Of a DNA stretch of 64,000 nucleotides, positions 25,772-36,026 are shown piece after piece (the stretch's first letter is position 1; the number at the start of each line of letters is the position of its first letter). Origin of the DNA: Pedobacter ureilyticus (lineage in GTDB: Bacteria > Bacteroidota > Bacteroidia > Sphingobacteriales > Sphingobacteriaceae). Both the position numbers and the translations under genes were made by a program. The notes under the pieces were generated by a model, which ran no database searches, was not told where the DNA came from, and saw only the letters and a program-made list of their open reading frames with translations. The stretch is taken from positions 98,074 to 162,073 of the forward strand of contig NZ_SSHJ01000009.1 in NCBI RefSeq assembly GCF_005925345.1. Reading direction: 5' to 3'.

Positions 25772-28498
25772 TTATTTATTTAAAAACGATTGGATAAATT
25801 TTTCATCCACGTTTACCTGTGGCGAGAATTTACCGCTCTTTACATAATTATCTATACTGTACAATAACTGCTGCGTAGCCGGACGTTTGTCCATATCTGT
25901 TTTCGTATCTACCGCCAATACCAATAATTTTCCACCATTCACTATGGCTTCGAAACCGATACCCAATTTCTGGTTATTATCATAACTATCTATCACTTGA
26001 ATAAATGGGCGTAATTTTTCGGGTGCGCTTTGCATTTCGATTACCTTCGCATTATTCAATATGTCCCACCATTGCCAATCGGTATGGTACGATGTTGTGA
26101 AATCTTTAAACATTGGTTGATCGTTGTGAACCAAATTGCCGATCGTCATTGGTGCCCAGGCAAACATAATCGGGTTCCAGAAATGGTTGTGAAACATCGA
26201 CTTACGCCCCTTTACATCTGCTGGAGCAGGATAAAGCACCACCGATTTACCTAGTGCCAATTGTTTTTTAGCAGCATCATCGTAAACATGGGTGTAAAGC
26301 ACTTCAGCTGTTGATTTCATTAGGTTTTCGTGTGCGGGATAAACCCAGATATCCCAGCTGTTTTTGATTTGATCGTTAACCGATAAATGAACGGTTAGCT
26401 TTTGAGAAGTGCTGATGCCTTTCAATGGTATCGAAAACTCGCCAACTGGCGATACATTATCGTTAGCAATGGTTTGGCTTTTCAAATTCCCTTTTTGCAG
26501 CACTTTACCGCTTGCATCAGTGATCCACCATTTTAATTTGGCATTTTTAATGGCAGCATTGCTGAAATTGTATACTTCGGCTTTGCCAACAAAAGTTTCT
26601 GAATTGAAGAAGCTGCTTTTCTCATAACGCAATAAAGCAACTGTAGGCGCACAAAACTCTCTAAACTTTTCTGGTGTAACCAAGCCTTTGCTATCCCAAA
26701 ATGGATCAAGTATGCCAACTGGTGCATAACCTTGCCCAGGGAAATCGTTGATTGACAACAACTGGAAACCAGCAGATTTAGACGAACGCAACAAAGCTTC
26801 AATTACCGCTTTGTACTCTAAAACGGTTAAAGCACCAGAAGCTTTGAAGAAATCATTAGCTTGATCTAACATGCCATTTTTCCGTAGCATATCTCTGAAA
26901 ACTTCAAAATTTCTTGCTTCTACTGGGCTATTGGCGTATTTCTTAATCTCCTCAAAATTTGGGTACACGCAACGTTGCCCCGACTCGTGAGAAATTACCG
27001 GCACATCTACGTCAGACTCGGTACTTCTATCCCAATCGGTATTTGGCAAACCTTCGTAAACTTTTACCGGTCCTTTGTTGGTTTGCTGCGATACATAATA
27101 TTGATCTGATTTTACTCGAGTACGAGCGGTAGAACCACTAAATAAATGTCGAGAATCTAACTTGATGGCATCAGAGGTTAGTTCTTCAATAAAATCGAAA
27201 TTTCCAGTGATTTCATTACCGTTGCAATACAAAACAAAGGATGGATGATTGCCATATTCCTTCAAAATAGCTCTCATTTCCCTGCGGAAAAAGTTGTAGC
27301 GGTCTTCATCAGGTTCAGCATCTTTACCCCACATCGGCATTTCTACTTCAAAATAAATTCCGTGTTTATCCGCCATGCGGAAAGCTGCTTTTGGTGGACA
27401 CCAAGAATGGAAACGCAAATGGTTCATGCCGTAATCTTTCATCAACAGCATAATGCGTTCCCAAGAAGCATCGTCTACTGGTACATGTCCCGTTTTAGGA
27501 AATACTGCATTCTCCACATTTCCTCTTAAATGAATTGGGCGATTATTAAGTACCACATGGTTTTTCCCTTGTTTAACTTCTCGCAAACCAAAGGTGGTCG
27601 CTTTTTCATGTTGATAGTTGGTTTTACCATCAGATGTAGCTAGCTGAGCAGTAATTTCATAAACGTTGGGGTTAAATTCATCCCAAAGTTTGGCGTTTTT
27701 CCCAATTGGAATATTGGCTTCTACAACAGTTACCGAGTCTGTGCTCACCACAGCAAGCTCGTTTTTCAAGTTATAGCTTTTACCATTGATCGTGAACGAA
27801 GCCTTGCCTTTAAACTGCTTTTTGGTTTCGTTATTAACTTGCAAACGAACTTTTATAGATTTATCTGCAATGTTTGGATATACTTGCAGGTCTTCGATAT
27901 AAACTGGATCTATCGCCATCAATTTCATTTCTCCCAAAATACCGTTCCAGTTAATTTGGGTAAATTCGGTATGTGCGTGGTTCCATTTGTGGGTTTTGTA
28001 CTGAAACCTATTATCGATACAAACGGTAATACGATGCGTTTTGCCAGGTTTTACAAAGTTGGTTAAATCGTGATTGTGTGGCACACTGATGTAATCAATG
28101 GCACTTACCTCTTTGGTATCTACATAAATAGAGCTTAACCAATGTGTACGCTCAAAATACATGAAAATCTTTTTGCCTTTCCAAGCTGCTGGAATTTCGA
28201 TATCACGTTGGTACCAAGCTGGCCCCATGTATTCGTACTTTCTCGTTAAACGATCAATGTATTGATAAGGTACTTTGTAGCCAATTTTGTAATCGTCGGT
28301 AATGCCCGGAAGCTGAATTTCTTCCTGTAATACGTGGTTATAACGAGGAGAAAGAGATCCCCTTCGAAAATCCATTACATCTGTTTGAAATTTCCATTTG
28401 CCAGATAAATCTACGGATACGGTCTGTGCCTTTAATGCGCAAGCCTGCATCAAAAAAAGCATCAAAAGTAGGCATGTTAGGTTTTTATATATGTTCAT
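25772..28498 (-). CDS. Secreted GH2 family glycosidase (beta-galactosidase-like)
   Basis: A 908-residue exported protein. The N-terminus has a hydrophobic signal; the Cys20 in LMQAC could make it a lipoprotein, although the lipobox is poor. Order: sugar-binding jelly roll (30-200, with GPAWYQRDIEIP), immunoglobulin-like domain (200-310), TIM barrel (from LNNRPIHLRGNVENAVFP). The acid/base is Glu429 in YCNGNE and the nucleophile candidate is Glu505 in ISHESGQ. A further ~300 residues follow the barrel. The unusual HESGQ nucleophile site places it outside the classical LacZ group. Probable substrate: a beta-galactoside or related beta-glycoside of the PUL target. Confidence 0.88.
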   Translation of the reverse strand: MNIYKNLTCLLLMLFLMQACALKAQTVSVDLSGKWKFQTDVMDFRRGSLSPRYNHVLQEEIQLPGITDDYKIGYKVPYQYIDRLTRKYEYMGPAWYQRDIEIPAAWKGKKIFMYFERTHWLSSIYVDTKEVSAIDYISVPHNHDLTNFVKPGKTHRITVCIDNRFQYKTHKWNHAHTEFTQINWNGILGEMKLMAIDPVYIEDLQVYPNIADKSIKVRLQVNNETKKQFKGKASFTINGKSYNLKNELAVVSTDSVTVVEANIPIGKNAKLWDEFNPNVYEITAQLATSDGKTNYQHEKATTFGLREVKQGKNHVVLNNRPIHLRGNVENAVFPKTGHVPVDDASWERIMLLMKDYGMNHLRFHSWCPPKAAFRMADKHGIYFEVEMPMWGKDAEPDEDRYNFFRREMRAILKEYGNHPSFVLYCNGNEITGNFDFIEELTSDAIKLDSRHLFSGSTARTRVKSDQYYVSQQTNKGPVKVYEGLPNTDWDRSTESDVDVPVISHESGQRCVYPNFEEIKKYANSPVEARNFEVFRDMLRKNGMLDQANDFFKASGALTVLEYKAVIEALLRSSKSAGFQLLSINDFPGQGYAPVGILDPFWDSKGLVTPEKFREFCAPTVALLRYEKSSFFNSETFVGKAEVYNFSNAAIKNAKLKWWITDASGKVLQKGNLKSQTIANDNVSPVGEFSIPLKGISTSQKLTVHLSVNDQIKNSWDIWVYPAHENLMKSTAEVLYTHVYDDAAKKQLALGKSVVLYPAPADVKGRKSMFHNHFWNPIMFAWAPMTIGNLVHNDQPMFKDFTTSYHTDWQWWDILNNAKVIEMQSAPEKLRPFIQVIDSYDNNQKLGIGFEAIVNGGKLLVLAVDTKTDMDKRPATQQLLYSIDNYVKSGKFSPQVNVDEKFIQSFLNK

Positions 28499-28536
28499 TT
28501 GTGGGTTTTGTGTTAGTTTTTATTTCTTTTTGTCCT

Positions 28537-28615
28537 CGTCATTTCGAGGTACGAAGCAATCTTACAACTGTCGCTAACAAATAGCTTTAAGATTGTTTCG
28601 TACCTCGCAATGACG
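28537..28615. repeat. REP-like palindromic repeat
   Basis: Two 28-base arms (28537-28564 and 28588-28615) are inverted copies with two mismatches and a 23-base loop. Arm ends read CGTCATT(T/G)CGAGGTACGA and CAATCTTA. CGTCATTGCGAGG-type palindromes are dispersed between genes in many Bacteroidota genomes. It sits between two GH2 genes and could end or stabilise transcripts. Confidence 0.85.
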
Positions 28616-28621
28616 ATTTTG

Positions 28622-30406
28622 TTATTTACTATCGTAATATTCCTTCATTAAATACCAAGCTTTTTTTCTGTAACCTTGATCAGAAACTAAACCTTTGCGG
28701 TTCCAGTCTTCTTGGTTAGTTGGGTGAAAACGGAATGGTGAACGGAAATCGAATAGTACCCAAGGCGAAGTACCCCGTAGGTTTGGAATGTGCTTAAACA
28801 TTTCTAAATTCTGTCTGTACAAAGTGGCTTGGTAATCTTCGCTCCATGAACTCACTACATCGGCATCGCCTGTTTTACCATAAAGTGCTTCGCCACCAAA
28901 TTCAGAAACGATTAAAGGCTGGCCTTTGGCTACATCCCAAATTGCTTTATCTGGCGTAACCGGCCAAGGATGATACCAGCCCATGTATTTGTTGATTGCC
29001 ACTACATCCAATTCTTTGATGAACGGATCATCCATGACAAAAACCTGTCTTTCTTTGTTGAAACGAACTAAATCGAAGGCCGCCGTAATCAATCTGGTGG
29101 TATCTATGGATTTAGCCGTTTCGATGAGCGTCTTGATGAAAGCATTACGAGGCGCAGAAGGTTGCGTTTCGTTAGCTACGCCCCAGAAAGTTAAAGCAAC
29201 ACGGTTTTTATCACGCATAATCATTTCACGCATCATTTTGCCAGCCTTTTCTTTGGTTGCCTCGTTTTTAAAGTCGATGCCTTGCCAAATTGGAATTTCT
29301 TCCCATAGCAAGAAGCCCATTTTTTCGGCTAATCTTACGATATATTCGTTCTGCGGATAATGTGCCAAACGGATCATGTTACAACCCAAAGCTTTCGCTT
29401 CTGAAAGTAGCATCACCGCATCTGCTTCAGAAAAAGCACGTCCTTTACGTTGTGGAATTTCTTCGTGGAACGAGATCGATTTCAAGAAAATAGGTTTATC
29501 GTTCAGATAAATATCCTCTCCTTTTACCCAAACATTACGGAAACCGATTTGCTCTTCTACTTGATCGCTTTGGCTGGTAACTTTTACCTTGTACAAAATA
29601 GGTGAGGTTGGCGACCAGCGTTTGATTTTCTTAGAAGCAAATGAAGTTTTCGCTTCGCCATTGGCATCTGTTTTTAGCGTTTGTTTCAATTGCAATTCTG
29701 GAATTTCGATGGTTACCGATTGATTAACTTTTTCTGAAAGTTTAATGCTAGCGTTGATTTTATCCGATTTGGTTTTATCCAACTGGATGAAATAATCTTC
29801 GATGAAAACTTTTGGCGTACTAACCAGAAATACATCGCGGGTAATACCGCCGTAGTTCCACCAATCAAAAGCCATGGCTGGGATTGCATCCGCCTGACGA
29901 GTGTTATTCACTTCAACCGCCAAGAAGTTATCCTTTTCTTTTACAGCATCGGTTACCTCAACTTGAAATGGCGTAAAACCACCTTCATGCTGTGCAATTT
30001 CTTTACCATTCAGGTAAATTCTGCAACGGTAGCTTACCGCTCCAAAATATAGGAACATGCGATTGTTAGCTGATTTTGCTACATAAAAACGACGGGCATA
30101 CCAAATGGTGCCTTCATAATATTTCAACTCTGGCATTTGACTATTCCAATCTGATGGGACGTTTAAACGAAGTCCGTGATCAAATGAATATTCGTAGAAA
30201 TCAATTTTCGTTTCTGGTTTTTTATTAAGATAGATCTTGTTCTTTCTACCCTGATCGTACAAATCAATAATGGCATCCCATTTTCCGTTTAACGATTGCA
30301 CATTTCGTCCATAAACGTTGGTCATGGTTTGTTGTGCGATAGATTTAGAAAAAGTCAGAATAAAAACCAGGGATAAGGCTAAATAAAGGGTTCTCGGCTT
30401 CATCAT
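28622..30406 (-). CDS. Secreted GH2 family beta-glycosidase (glucuronidase/galactosidase type)
   Basis: A 594-residue exported enzyme (signal peptide ending SIAQ at residue 25). Order: sugar-binding domain (35-200, with EGTIWYARRFYV), immunoglobulin-like domain (200-290), TIM barrel (290-590). The acid/base is Glu413 in WGVANE and the nucleophile is Glu502 in IVSEFGGEA. The SEFGG block and its length are closest to beta-glucuronidases and short beta-galactosidases. Whether the substrate is beta-galactoside or beta-glucuronide cannot be told by eye; galactan side chains of plant or algal polymers often carry both. It lies seven bases after the GH97 gene. Confidence 0.9.
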   Translation of the reverse strand: MMKPRTLYLALSLVFILTFSKSIAQQTMTNVYGRNVQSLNGKWDAIIDLYDQGRKNKIYLNKKPETKIDFYEYSFDHGLRLNVPSDWNSQMPELKYYEGTIWYARRFYVAKSANNRMFLYFGAVSYRCRIYLNGKEIAQHEGGFTPFQVEVTDAVKEKDNFLAVEVNNTRQADAIPAMAFDWWNYGGITRDVFLVSTPKVFIEDYFIQLDKTKSDKINASIKLSEKVNQSVTIEIPELQLKQTLKTDANGEAKTSFASKKIKRWSPTSPILYKVKVTSQSDQVEEQIGFRNVWVKGEDIYLNDKPIFLKSISFHEEIPQRKGRAFSEADAVMLLSEAKALGCNMIRLAHYPQNEYIVRLAEKMGFLLWEEIPIWQGIDFKNEATKEKAGKMMREMIMRDKNRVALTFWGVANETQPSAPRNAFIKTLIETAKSIDTTRLITAAFDLVRFNKERQVFVMDDPFIKELDVVAINKYMGWYHPWPVTPDKAIWDVAKGQPLIVSEFGGEALYGKTGDADVVSSWSEDYQATLYRQNLEMFKHIPNLRGTSPWVLFDFRSPFRFHPTNQEDWNRKGLVSDQGYRKKAWYLMKEYYDSK

Positions 30407-30412
30407 TTTGTG

Positions 30413-32416
30413 TTATTTCTTATAGATTTTCATTGCTACACCACCGCCTTTAGCCATAGCAAGGCTCATTTTACGGTTAGCAGGAATAGTGATGGTTTCT
30501 TTTTTATAATCTGAGGCGATGCGATTGGCATTGGCACCATCTCTGTATAGCTCGGCAACATAATTTCCTTCGCCTAAGAAAGAAAAATCGATTTCCAGTT
30601 GACGGCCATCCCAGTTGGTCATGGCGCCAACATACCATGTATCTGCTTTTTTACGGGCAATGGCGATGTACTTGCCAATCTCACCCTCAAGGGCAACAGT
30701 TTGATCCCAAACAGTTGGAACTGCCGAAATAAAATCGGTGCACTCCTGCTCTTTCTCGTAATTGGTTGGGCTATCGCAAAGCATATTCAATGGCGATTCG
30801 AAAATTACGTACTGTGCCAACTGGCGACAACGTGTGCCCTGGCTCATTGGTTCGTCGTTAATACCACGATGCGTTCTTTTAGTGGCATTGCGCATCGCAC
30901 CTTGTGTATAATCAATCGGGCCAGCCACCATGCGGATGAAAGGAAAAGTAACGTCATAAGTTACCTGATCTAACTCCGGACCAGTCCATTTCATTTGCTC
31001 TAAACCATGTACAGCCTCGAAATTGATGACATTTGGATAAGTTCTGTTGATGCCTGTTGGCTTGTAAGTACCATGGAAATCCAACATCAATTTGTATTTA
31101 GCCGCTATTGCTGCAGCACGGTAATGGAAGTCTACCATTTGCTGGTCGTCGCGATCCATGAAATCAATCTTGAAACCTTTTACGCCCATTTCCGAATAAT
31201 GTTTACAAACCTTCTCTAAATCTCTTTCGAAAGCATAATAACCCGCCCATAAAATGATACCGACATTTTTAGCTTTTGCATGAGCAATCAATTTCTTCAA
31301 ATCAATTTCTGGTACTACTTGGAATAAATCGGCTTTTTTGTTTACCGCCCATCCTTCATCTAAAATCACATACTCAATCTTGTTTTTAGATGCGAAATCG
31401 ATATAAGCCTGGTAGGTTTCCGTATTGATACCCGCTTCAAAATCTACATTTGAAATGCCCCAATGGTTCCACCATTCCCAAGCTACCTTACCTGGTTTAA
31501 CCCAAGAAGCATCTGCCAATCTTGACGGTGCCGCCAATTTGTAAACCATGTCATTATCCGCCAATTGCTTATCGTTAGTAGATACAATTACAATACGCCA
31601 AGGAAATTGAGCTTTGGCTTTACTTTTGGCTAAATAAGGCTGACGAGCAGTGACTAATTGCTGTAATTCGTTGTGACCGCCTTGTTGAGTTGCCGTTGGG
31701 TAAGGAGCGAAATTAGATTGCAAAGAAGTTGATGCGTTGGTATTGGTCAGGTACATGCCTGGATAACTTTCCAAATCAGCCTCTGCTAAACAAACCTTTT
31801 TGCCATGATCTAAACTTACTACCATAGGCGAGAAAGCCAACTTATCAGCATTGATTTTACTCAGCGGCGTATAGGTGTATTCGTTCTCAAAGGAATTGAA
31901 ATACTGACTTTCGATATCCTTAAATTTTCCTTTTACATAAGGTACGTAAGTGTTGAAATCTTTCGTGAAATTGAAAACAGCTTCCTCATTTTTTATGGTA
32001 ATTGCTTTATCGCTGGTAGATACAAATCGGTAAGCGATACCTTCGTTATAAGCTCTAAAGATGAGGTTGAAGTTCTCTTTGAAGCTCAAAACAAGCTCAT
32101 TGTAATGGTCGTCAATTTGATTTCTTTTATAAAACAGCGCATTAATCTGTTGATGATGGGTGTTCGTTTTTGCGTTTTTCAATTGAGAGTTTTTGCCCCA
32201 AACAGTGCCATTATCTAGGCTCATGTTTAAGACAGAAGGTTTTAAAATAGTATCTCCCTGATGGGTGATGGCGTAGCTAATCTTGTCGTTCAAAGAAATA
32301 GAAGCTACCAATTTCCCATCGGGGGATTTTAACTGGTACCTTTTTTGTGCCCAAGAGCAGATGGTAAGGGCTAGTAAAAATGTGGTAAGGATAATTCTCA
32401 TATTTTTTGGTCTCAT
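30413..32416 (-). CDS. GH97 glycosidase, retaining alpha-galactosidase type
   Basis: A 667-residue exported enzyme with an N-terminal super-sandwich (25-290), a catalytic TIM barrel (300-570) and a C-terminal beta domain. The block KGFKIDFMDRDDQ places an Asp (418) where retaining alpha-galactosidases of the family have their nucleophile; the inverting alpha-glucosidases related to SusB lack it. Glu467 in INFEAVHG is the acid/base candidate. The call as alpha-galactosidase therefore rests on that residue. The first ATG overlaps the GH36 stop by four bases; a second ATG at 32401 starts right at the signal peptide. Confidence 0.9.
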   Translation of the reverse strand: MRPKNMRIILTTFLLALTICSWAQKRYQLKSPDGKLVASISLNDKISYAITHQGDTILKPSVLNMSLDNGTVWGKNSQLKNAKTNTHHQQINALFYKRNQIDDHYNELVLSFKENFNLIFRAYNEGIAYRFVSTSDKAITIKNEEAVFNFTKDFNTYVPYVKGKFKDIESQYFNSFENEYTYTPLSKINADKLAFSPMVVSLDHGKKVCLAEADLESYPGMYLTNTNASTSLQSNFAPYPTATQQGGHNELQQLVTARQPYLAKSKAKAQFPWRIVIVSTNDKQLADNDMVYKLAAPSRLADASWVKPGKVAWEWWNHWGISNVDFEAGINTETYQAYIDFASKNKIEYVILDEGWAVNKKADLFQVVPEIDLKKLIAHAKAKNVGIILWAGYYAFERDLEKVCKHYSEMGVKGFKIDFMDRDDQQMVDFHYRAAAIAAKYKLMLDFHGTYKPTGINRTYPNVINFEAVHGLEQMKWTGPELDQVTYDVTFPFIRMVAGPIDYTQGAMRNATKRTHRGINDEPMSQGTRCRQLAQYVIFESPLNMLCDSPTNYEKEQECTDFISAVPTVWDQTVALEGEIGKYIAIARKKADTWYVGAMTNWDGRQLEIDFSFLGEGNYVAELYRDGANANRIASDYKKETITIPANRKMSLAMAKGGGVAMKIYKK

Positions 32417-34467
32417 TTGTTGATTTCGTAACGGTACATCACGAAGTCGTTAATTTTTGGAAGCGTAACTTCGATAGTGCCGTTTTTAGCAATGATGGTT
32501 TGGATGGCTTTTCCGTTGCCTAATATTGGCGTACATTTCACTTTTGTACCGGCAGGCAACCAAGTTTTCACAGCGCCAACTGCTTCGTTAGTATTCTCTC
32601 TATAAAAAATGAAATAACCTTTGTTTCCATTCAGCGATTGAAAGCCAGTCCATGATCTGCCAGAAGGTTCATCGCCAATAGGCAAAATGGTTCCTAAATG
32701 AAAGTCGTGTTGTATTTTTCGATAAGCTTTGATTAAATCTTTAACCTTTAATGCTTCGCTAGGCAAACCTGTACCTTCGAACCAAGCTAAAGGCTGAGCA
32801 GCCATGGTAGTTGCGAATAAATAATCAAAAGAATGATTGTTTGGCGCAAAAATGTCTTTACCATACTTATCCGCATTTCGCCATTTATTCAAAAATTCGA
32901 TCTGCAATTTCTCCGCAGGAACGTATTTAGACAATTGCCATAAGTTTCTCAAAGTCCAATACGGGTAGTAATTCTGCCAATCGGTGTAACGGTTTTCCAA
33001 GAAGATATTGCCATATTCATTGAAAGTGTAATAACCCGCTCTCCTACCCGCAGTAGCATCTAAATTGAACACCACTTCGTTATTGGTTTGCTCCAATACG
33101 CCATCAAACAACTTTCGCAAATTAATTTCTGATTGCTTGGTTGGAATAGCCAAACCATCGATTTTAAATGTTCGGATGCCATATTGCTTGTACAAACTCA
33201 CCATTGCATTCACATCTTTTTGCCAATCTGAATAATCGTTTTGTACACTCGGGTTAAACCACAGACAAATTTCTACGCCTAATTCTTTCCCTCGTTTCAC
33301 AATAGGACGCAAACCATTGGGATATTTTGCAGGATCTGGTTTCCAGTAGTCTGGATTGTCCCAAATGTTTTTAAAAGAACCTTTAGCAACTGCAGAATTA
33401 GGGCTTTTGCCCATTTGCCATCCATCATCGATTTGGAAATGTGATATGCCCAATTCTGCGGCTTTCTCTACTTCCAGCAAACTGAATTTTTCGTTTACTT
33501 TCGAATCTTGGCTACGATCTCCCCAAGTATTCATCATCACCATTTCATCACGCTGAGGCAATAACTTTCGAACGTTTTTTTGATAGTTACGCAAGGCGAT
33601 TAACTGTTCTAATTCGCCACCACTGTAAACACCAATTACGCTACTGTAAGCTTTGCTCCACTCCTCAGTTTTGATGTCTTTAGCAGTTAATCCCAATCCG
33701 CCCACAGTGAAATGACCGAAATCGGTAGTAAAATCATAACCCTGATAAGCCAACTGTACACTAGATGTTGGCGCTTCCTTCAAAAAGAAAAAGCCTTTAT
33801 TGTTTTCATTGTTATGCGCTACCAATAAATTCCCTCTGTAGTTGGTTTTACGGTAAGGAATGATGTTCCTCTCTTGGATCAGGTTGTTGTTCCAATCCGT
33901 CACATCAAAAAACTCAACAATTTTAGTTTGCCAATGAAATCCATCCAGCTTAATTTGATCTAAAATGGCCGACATTTGCTGAGACTTCATGTCTTCTGCA
34001 AACTCAATATTTTTTCTGTCTTCTGCATTAATTGCCTTGCTATCTAAAGCTAAATTAGCACTGCCTTTTAGATAGATATCACAAGCAATTACAGGACTAT
34101 CTTCATAGATACGATAAACTTTTCGAACGCTTAATGTGCCTAATGAAACGTTCACTTCTACAGCCAAATAATTGGGATGAATAGCGGTTTCCTTCACTTC
34201 TTTCGAAGCATACGTTCCATTTGAAGCTGCATCTTTTGTTAACTGAAAATCGGGAGTTTTGAGCCTGTTCAACCAAGTTTGCTTGGCAGAATTATCAGTT
34301 AAACTGTAAGTGATCAGGTTGCCATTATTCCAAAGAAACTTTCTTTCTATCCATTTATTACCCACCACCAGGGTGTCGTTACGCAGCGCACTGTAAATAC
34401 CAGATTGTGCACTTGCAGCATAAAATGACATCAAAAAAATAAGCAATAGCAAAAATCTTTTCATCAT
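32413..34467 (-). CDS. Secreted GH36-type alpha-galactosidase
   Basis: A 684-residue exported clan GH-D enzyme (signal peptide ending ASAQ, residue 21). The N-terminal beta-super-sandwich (30-290) precedes a TIM barrel with IDDGWQ at 346-351 and the nucleophile Asp437 in RTFKIDGLA. A C-terminal beta domain follows after about residue 590. Such enzymes remove terminal alpha-galactose. It overlaps the GH97 gene by four bases, so translation of the two alpha-galactosidases is probably coupled. It begins 11 bases after the DUF4832-like gene. Confidence 0.88.
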   Translation of the reverse strand: MMKRFLLLLIFLMSFYAASAQSGIYSALRNDTLVVGNKWIERKFLWNNGNLITYSLTDNSAKQTWLNRLKTPDFQLTKDAASNGTYASKEVKETAIHPNYLAVEVNVSLGTLSVRKVYRIYEDSPVIACDIYLKGSANLALDSKAINAEDRKNIEFAEDMKSQQMSAILDQIKLDGFHWQTKIVEFFDVTDWNNNLIQERNIIPYRKTNYRGNLLVAHNNENNKGFFFLKEAPTSSVQLAYQGYDFTTDFGHFTVGGLGLTAKDIKTEEWSKAYSSVIGVYSGGELEQLIALRNYQKNVRKLLPQRDEMVMMNTWGDRSQDSKVNEKFSLLEVEKAAELGISHFQIDDGWQMGKSPNSAVAKGSFKNIWDNPDYWKPDPAKYPNGLRPIVKRGKELGVEICLWFNPSVQNDYSDWQKDVNAMVSLYKQYGIRTFKIDGLAIPTKQSEINLRKLFDGVLEQTNNEVVFNLDATAGRRAGYYTFNEYGNIFLENRYTDWQNYYPYWTLRNLWQLSKYVPAEKLQIEFLNKWRNADKYGKDIFAPNNHSFDYLFATTMAAQPLAWFEGTGLPSEALKVKDLIKAYRKIQHDFHLGTILPIGDEPSGRSWTGFQSLNGNKGYFIFYRENTNEAVGAVKTWLPAGTKVKCTPILGNGKAIQTIIAKNGTIEVTLPKINDFVMYRYEINK

Positions 34468-34478
34468 CTATCTTCACG

Positions 34479-36026
34479 TTATTGTACTTTCAATTCGGTT
34501 AGCTTTACCCATCCGCTTGGTGTTAATTCGCCATCAACAGCTAATTTTATCGCAGGTTGGTTATCTTTTGTTGTATCAACAATGGCTACGGCCCAAGTAT
34601 ATTTTCCCCTTGGAATTGCTATCGTAACCTTTAAATCATTAGTCATAGCATTACCTTTTAACCATTTGGAAGGTTCCGCTTTTTGATCTATAAAAAACTG
34701 TTTTACCTTATTTTGCTCATCTAGCAAGGCGAAGGCGACTTTGTATTTGTAATTCCACTGCGGTATGTTGTTAGGAAAATAGCCCCAACCCATGTTTTGC
34801 CATTGGTGTTTAATGTTTGCAGTAGTATTGTTTTTTAACTGTTTAGGAAGTTTTACTTCATCCGGATACAAGCGATAGCCTCCGTTGGAGATAAATCCCT
34901 GTACTAAATCAAATTCCTTGAACCAAGATTCAGTATCTCCTACCCTAAAATCCATCATATTTACGTGTGCCTCTTTCGATGCCTCGTATTCGCCTTTTCG
35001 CACGTCCTCTGGATGACCCTTTCGATATTTATCACTTGGATCAGTCCAATAGCTATGTGTTTTCGAGGTAATCCAGCCACCTTCCATGATAATTGGGCGC
35101 TTGAAGTTCCATTTCTTCGCAAAATCTTTTTCCCAACCTCGGTAATAGCCAGTCATCCCGAAAGCGTCATGTCTTAAACTATAGCCTTTTGCAATGGCTT
35201 CTTCCAACAACCTCTCACTATTAGGATTTGCTGGCGCCCAACTTTCTGGATGCCCAACCAAACGGTGATAGTTGATGACCAAAGGGATTTTAGTAAAAGT
35301 TCTCGCATATAAATCGGTAACCCAATCCAGCACTTCTTCTTTAGTTTTTTCGATGTCTACTGTTTCTGTAGTTTTTGGATCTTGATAAACCACATGATGT
35401 GCCTCACCCCATTTACCTAAACCATAAGCATCAATAAACGAAGTGCGTTTAGGATCGTTAAATTCTTTAGCGAAAGCCTCGATAAATTTGGCGTAGTACT
35501 TTCTAAATATTGGATCTTGCGGATAAGGTGTTTGTCTATTCGGGTTTTCAGGATTTTCCAGATAAAATTTTGCGCCAGCATCGAAAACAAAGGCTGGCGT
35601 ATTTTGGCCTTGGTCCCTACCATCTACAACAATACGGAATGCTACAGGCAAACCTCTTTTTTCAGCGCCTTTGATCAGCTTTGCTATTTTAGAATTCGGA
35701 TTATTCCAAGCATACACACCATCATGAGGATTTAACGAAGACCAACTGGTACGGATATAACAAGCAGAGGCATAATCTATCGCCTTTACCGTATGGCCTA
35801 ATTCTGGTACAAAAAACTCAGTATCCCAATAAGACTCTTCTGCATTACGGGAAGCGTACATTGCCCATCCATTTAGGGGATTACGCAATACGGTTTTGTT
35901 ATCGTATTTTGGTTTAATGAGAGCAGTGCCTCCGTTAACGTCATTAAATTCATTATCTACAGAACTCGTTTGAGCGTAGGCAAATACTGGAAGACACATC
36001 AACAATAGTAGTGCAGATTTAATCAT
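34479..36026 (-). CDS. Secreted DUF4832-like putative TIM-barrel glycosidase
   Basis: A 515-residue exported protein with a signal peptide (ending AYAQ, residue 19). The central part (40-370) reads like a clan A TIM barrel: NPLNGWAMYASRN, AFRIVVDGRDQG, FIDAYGLGKWGEAHHVVY (a possible acid/base Glu in the last block) and RPIIMEGGWI (a possible nucleophile). The last ~110 residues are a beta-sandwich. I recognise the layout as that of DUF4832 proteins found in PULs, without an established activity that I can name. It is the first gene of the galactoside PUL on the minus strand, so the promoter for the cluster lies upstream of 36026. Confidence 0.65.
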   Translation of the reverse strand: MIKSALLLLMCLPVFAYAQTSSVDNEFNDVNGGTALIKPKYDNKTVLRNPLNGWAMYASRNAEESYWDTEFFVPELGHTVKAIDYASACYIRTSWSSLNPHDGVYAWNNPNSKIAKLIKGAEKRGLPVAFRIVVDGRDQGQNTPAFVFDAGAKFYLENPENPNRQTPYPQDPIFRKYYAKFIEAFAKEFNDPKRTSFIDAYGLGKWGEAHHVVYQDPKTTETVDIEKTKEEVLDWVTDLYARTFTKIPLVINYHRLVGHPESWAPANPNSERLLEEAIAKGYSLRHDAFGMTGYYRGWEKDFAKKWNFKRPIIMEGGWITSKTHSYWTDPSDKYRKGHPEDVRKGEYEASKEAHVNMMDFRVGDTESWFKEFDLVQGFISNGGYRLYPDEVKLPKQLKNNTTANIKHQWQNMGWGYFPNNIPQWNYKYKVAFALLDEQNKVKQFFIDQKAEPSKWLKGNAMTNDLKVTIAIPRGKYTWAVAIVDTTKDNQPAIKLAVDGELTPSGWVKLTELKVQ

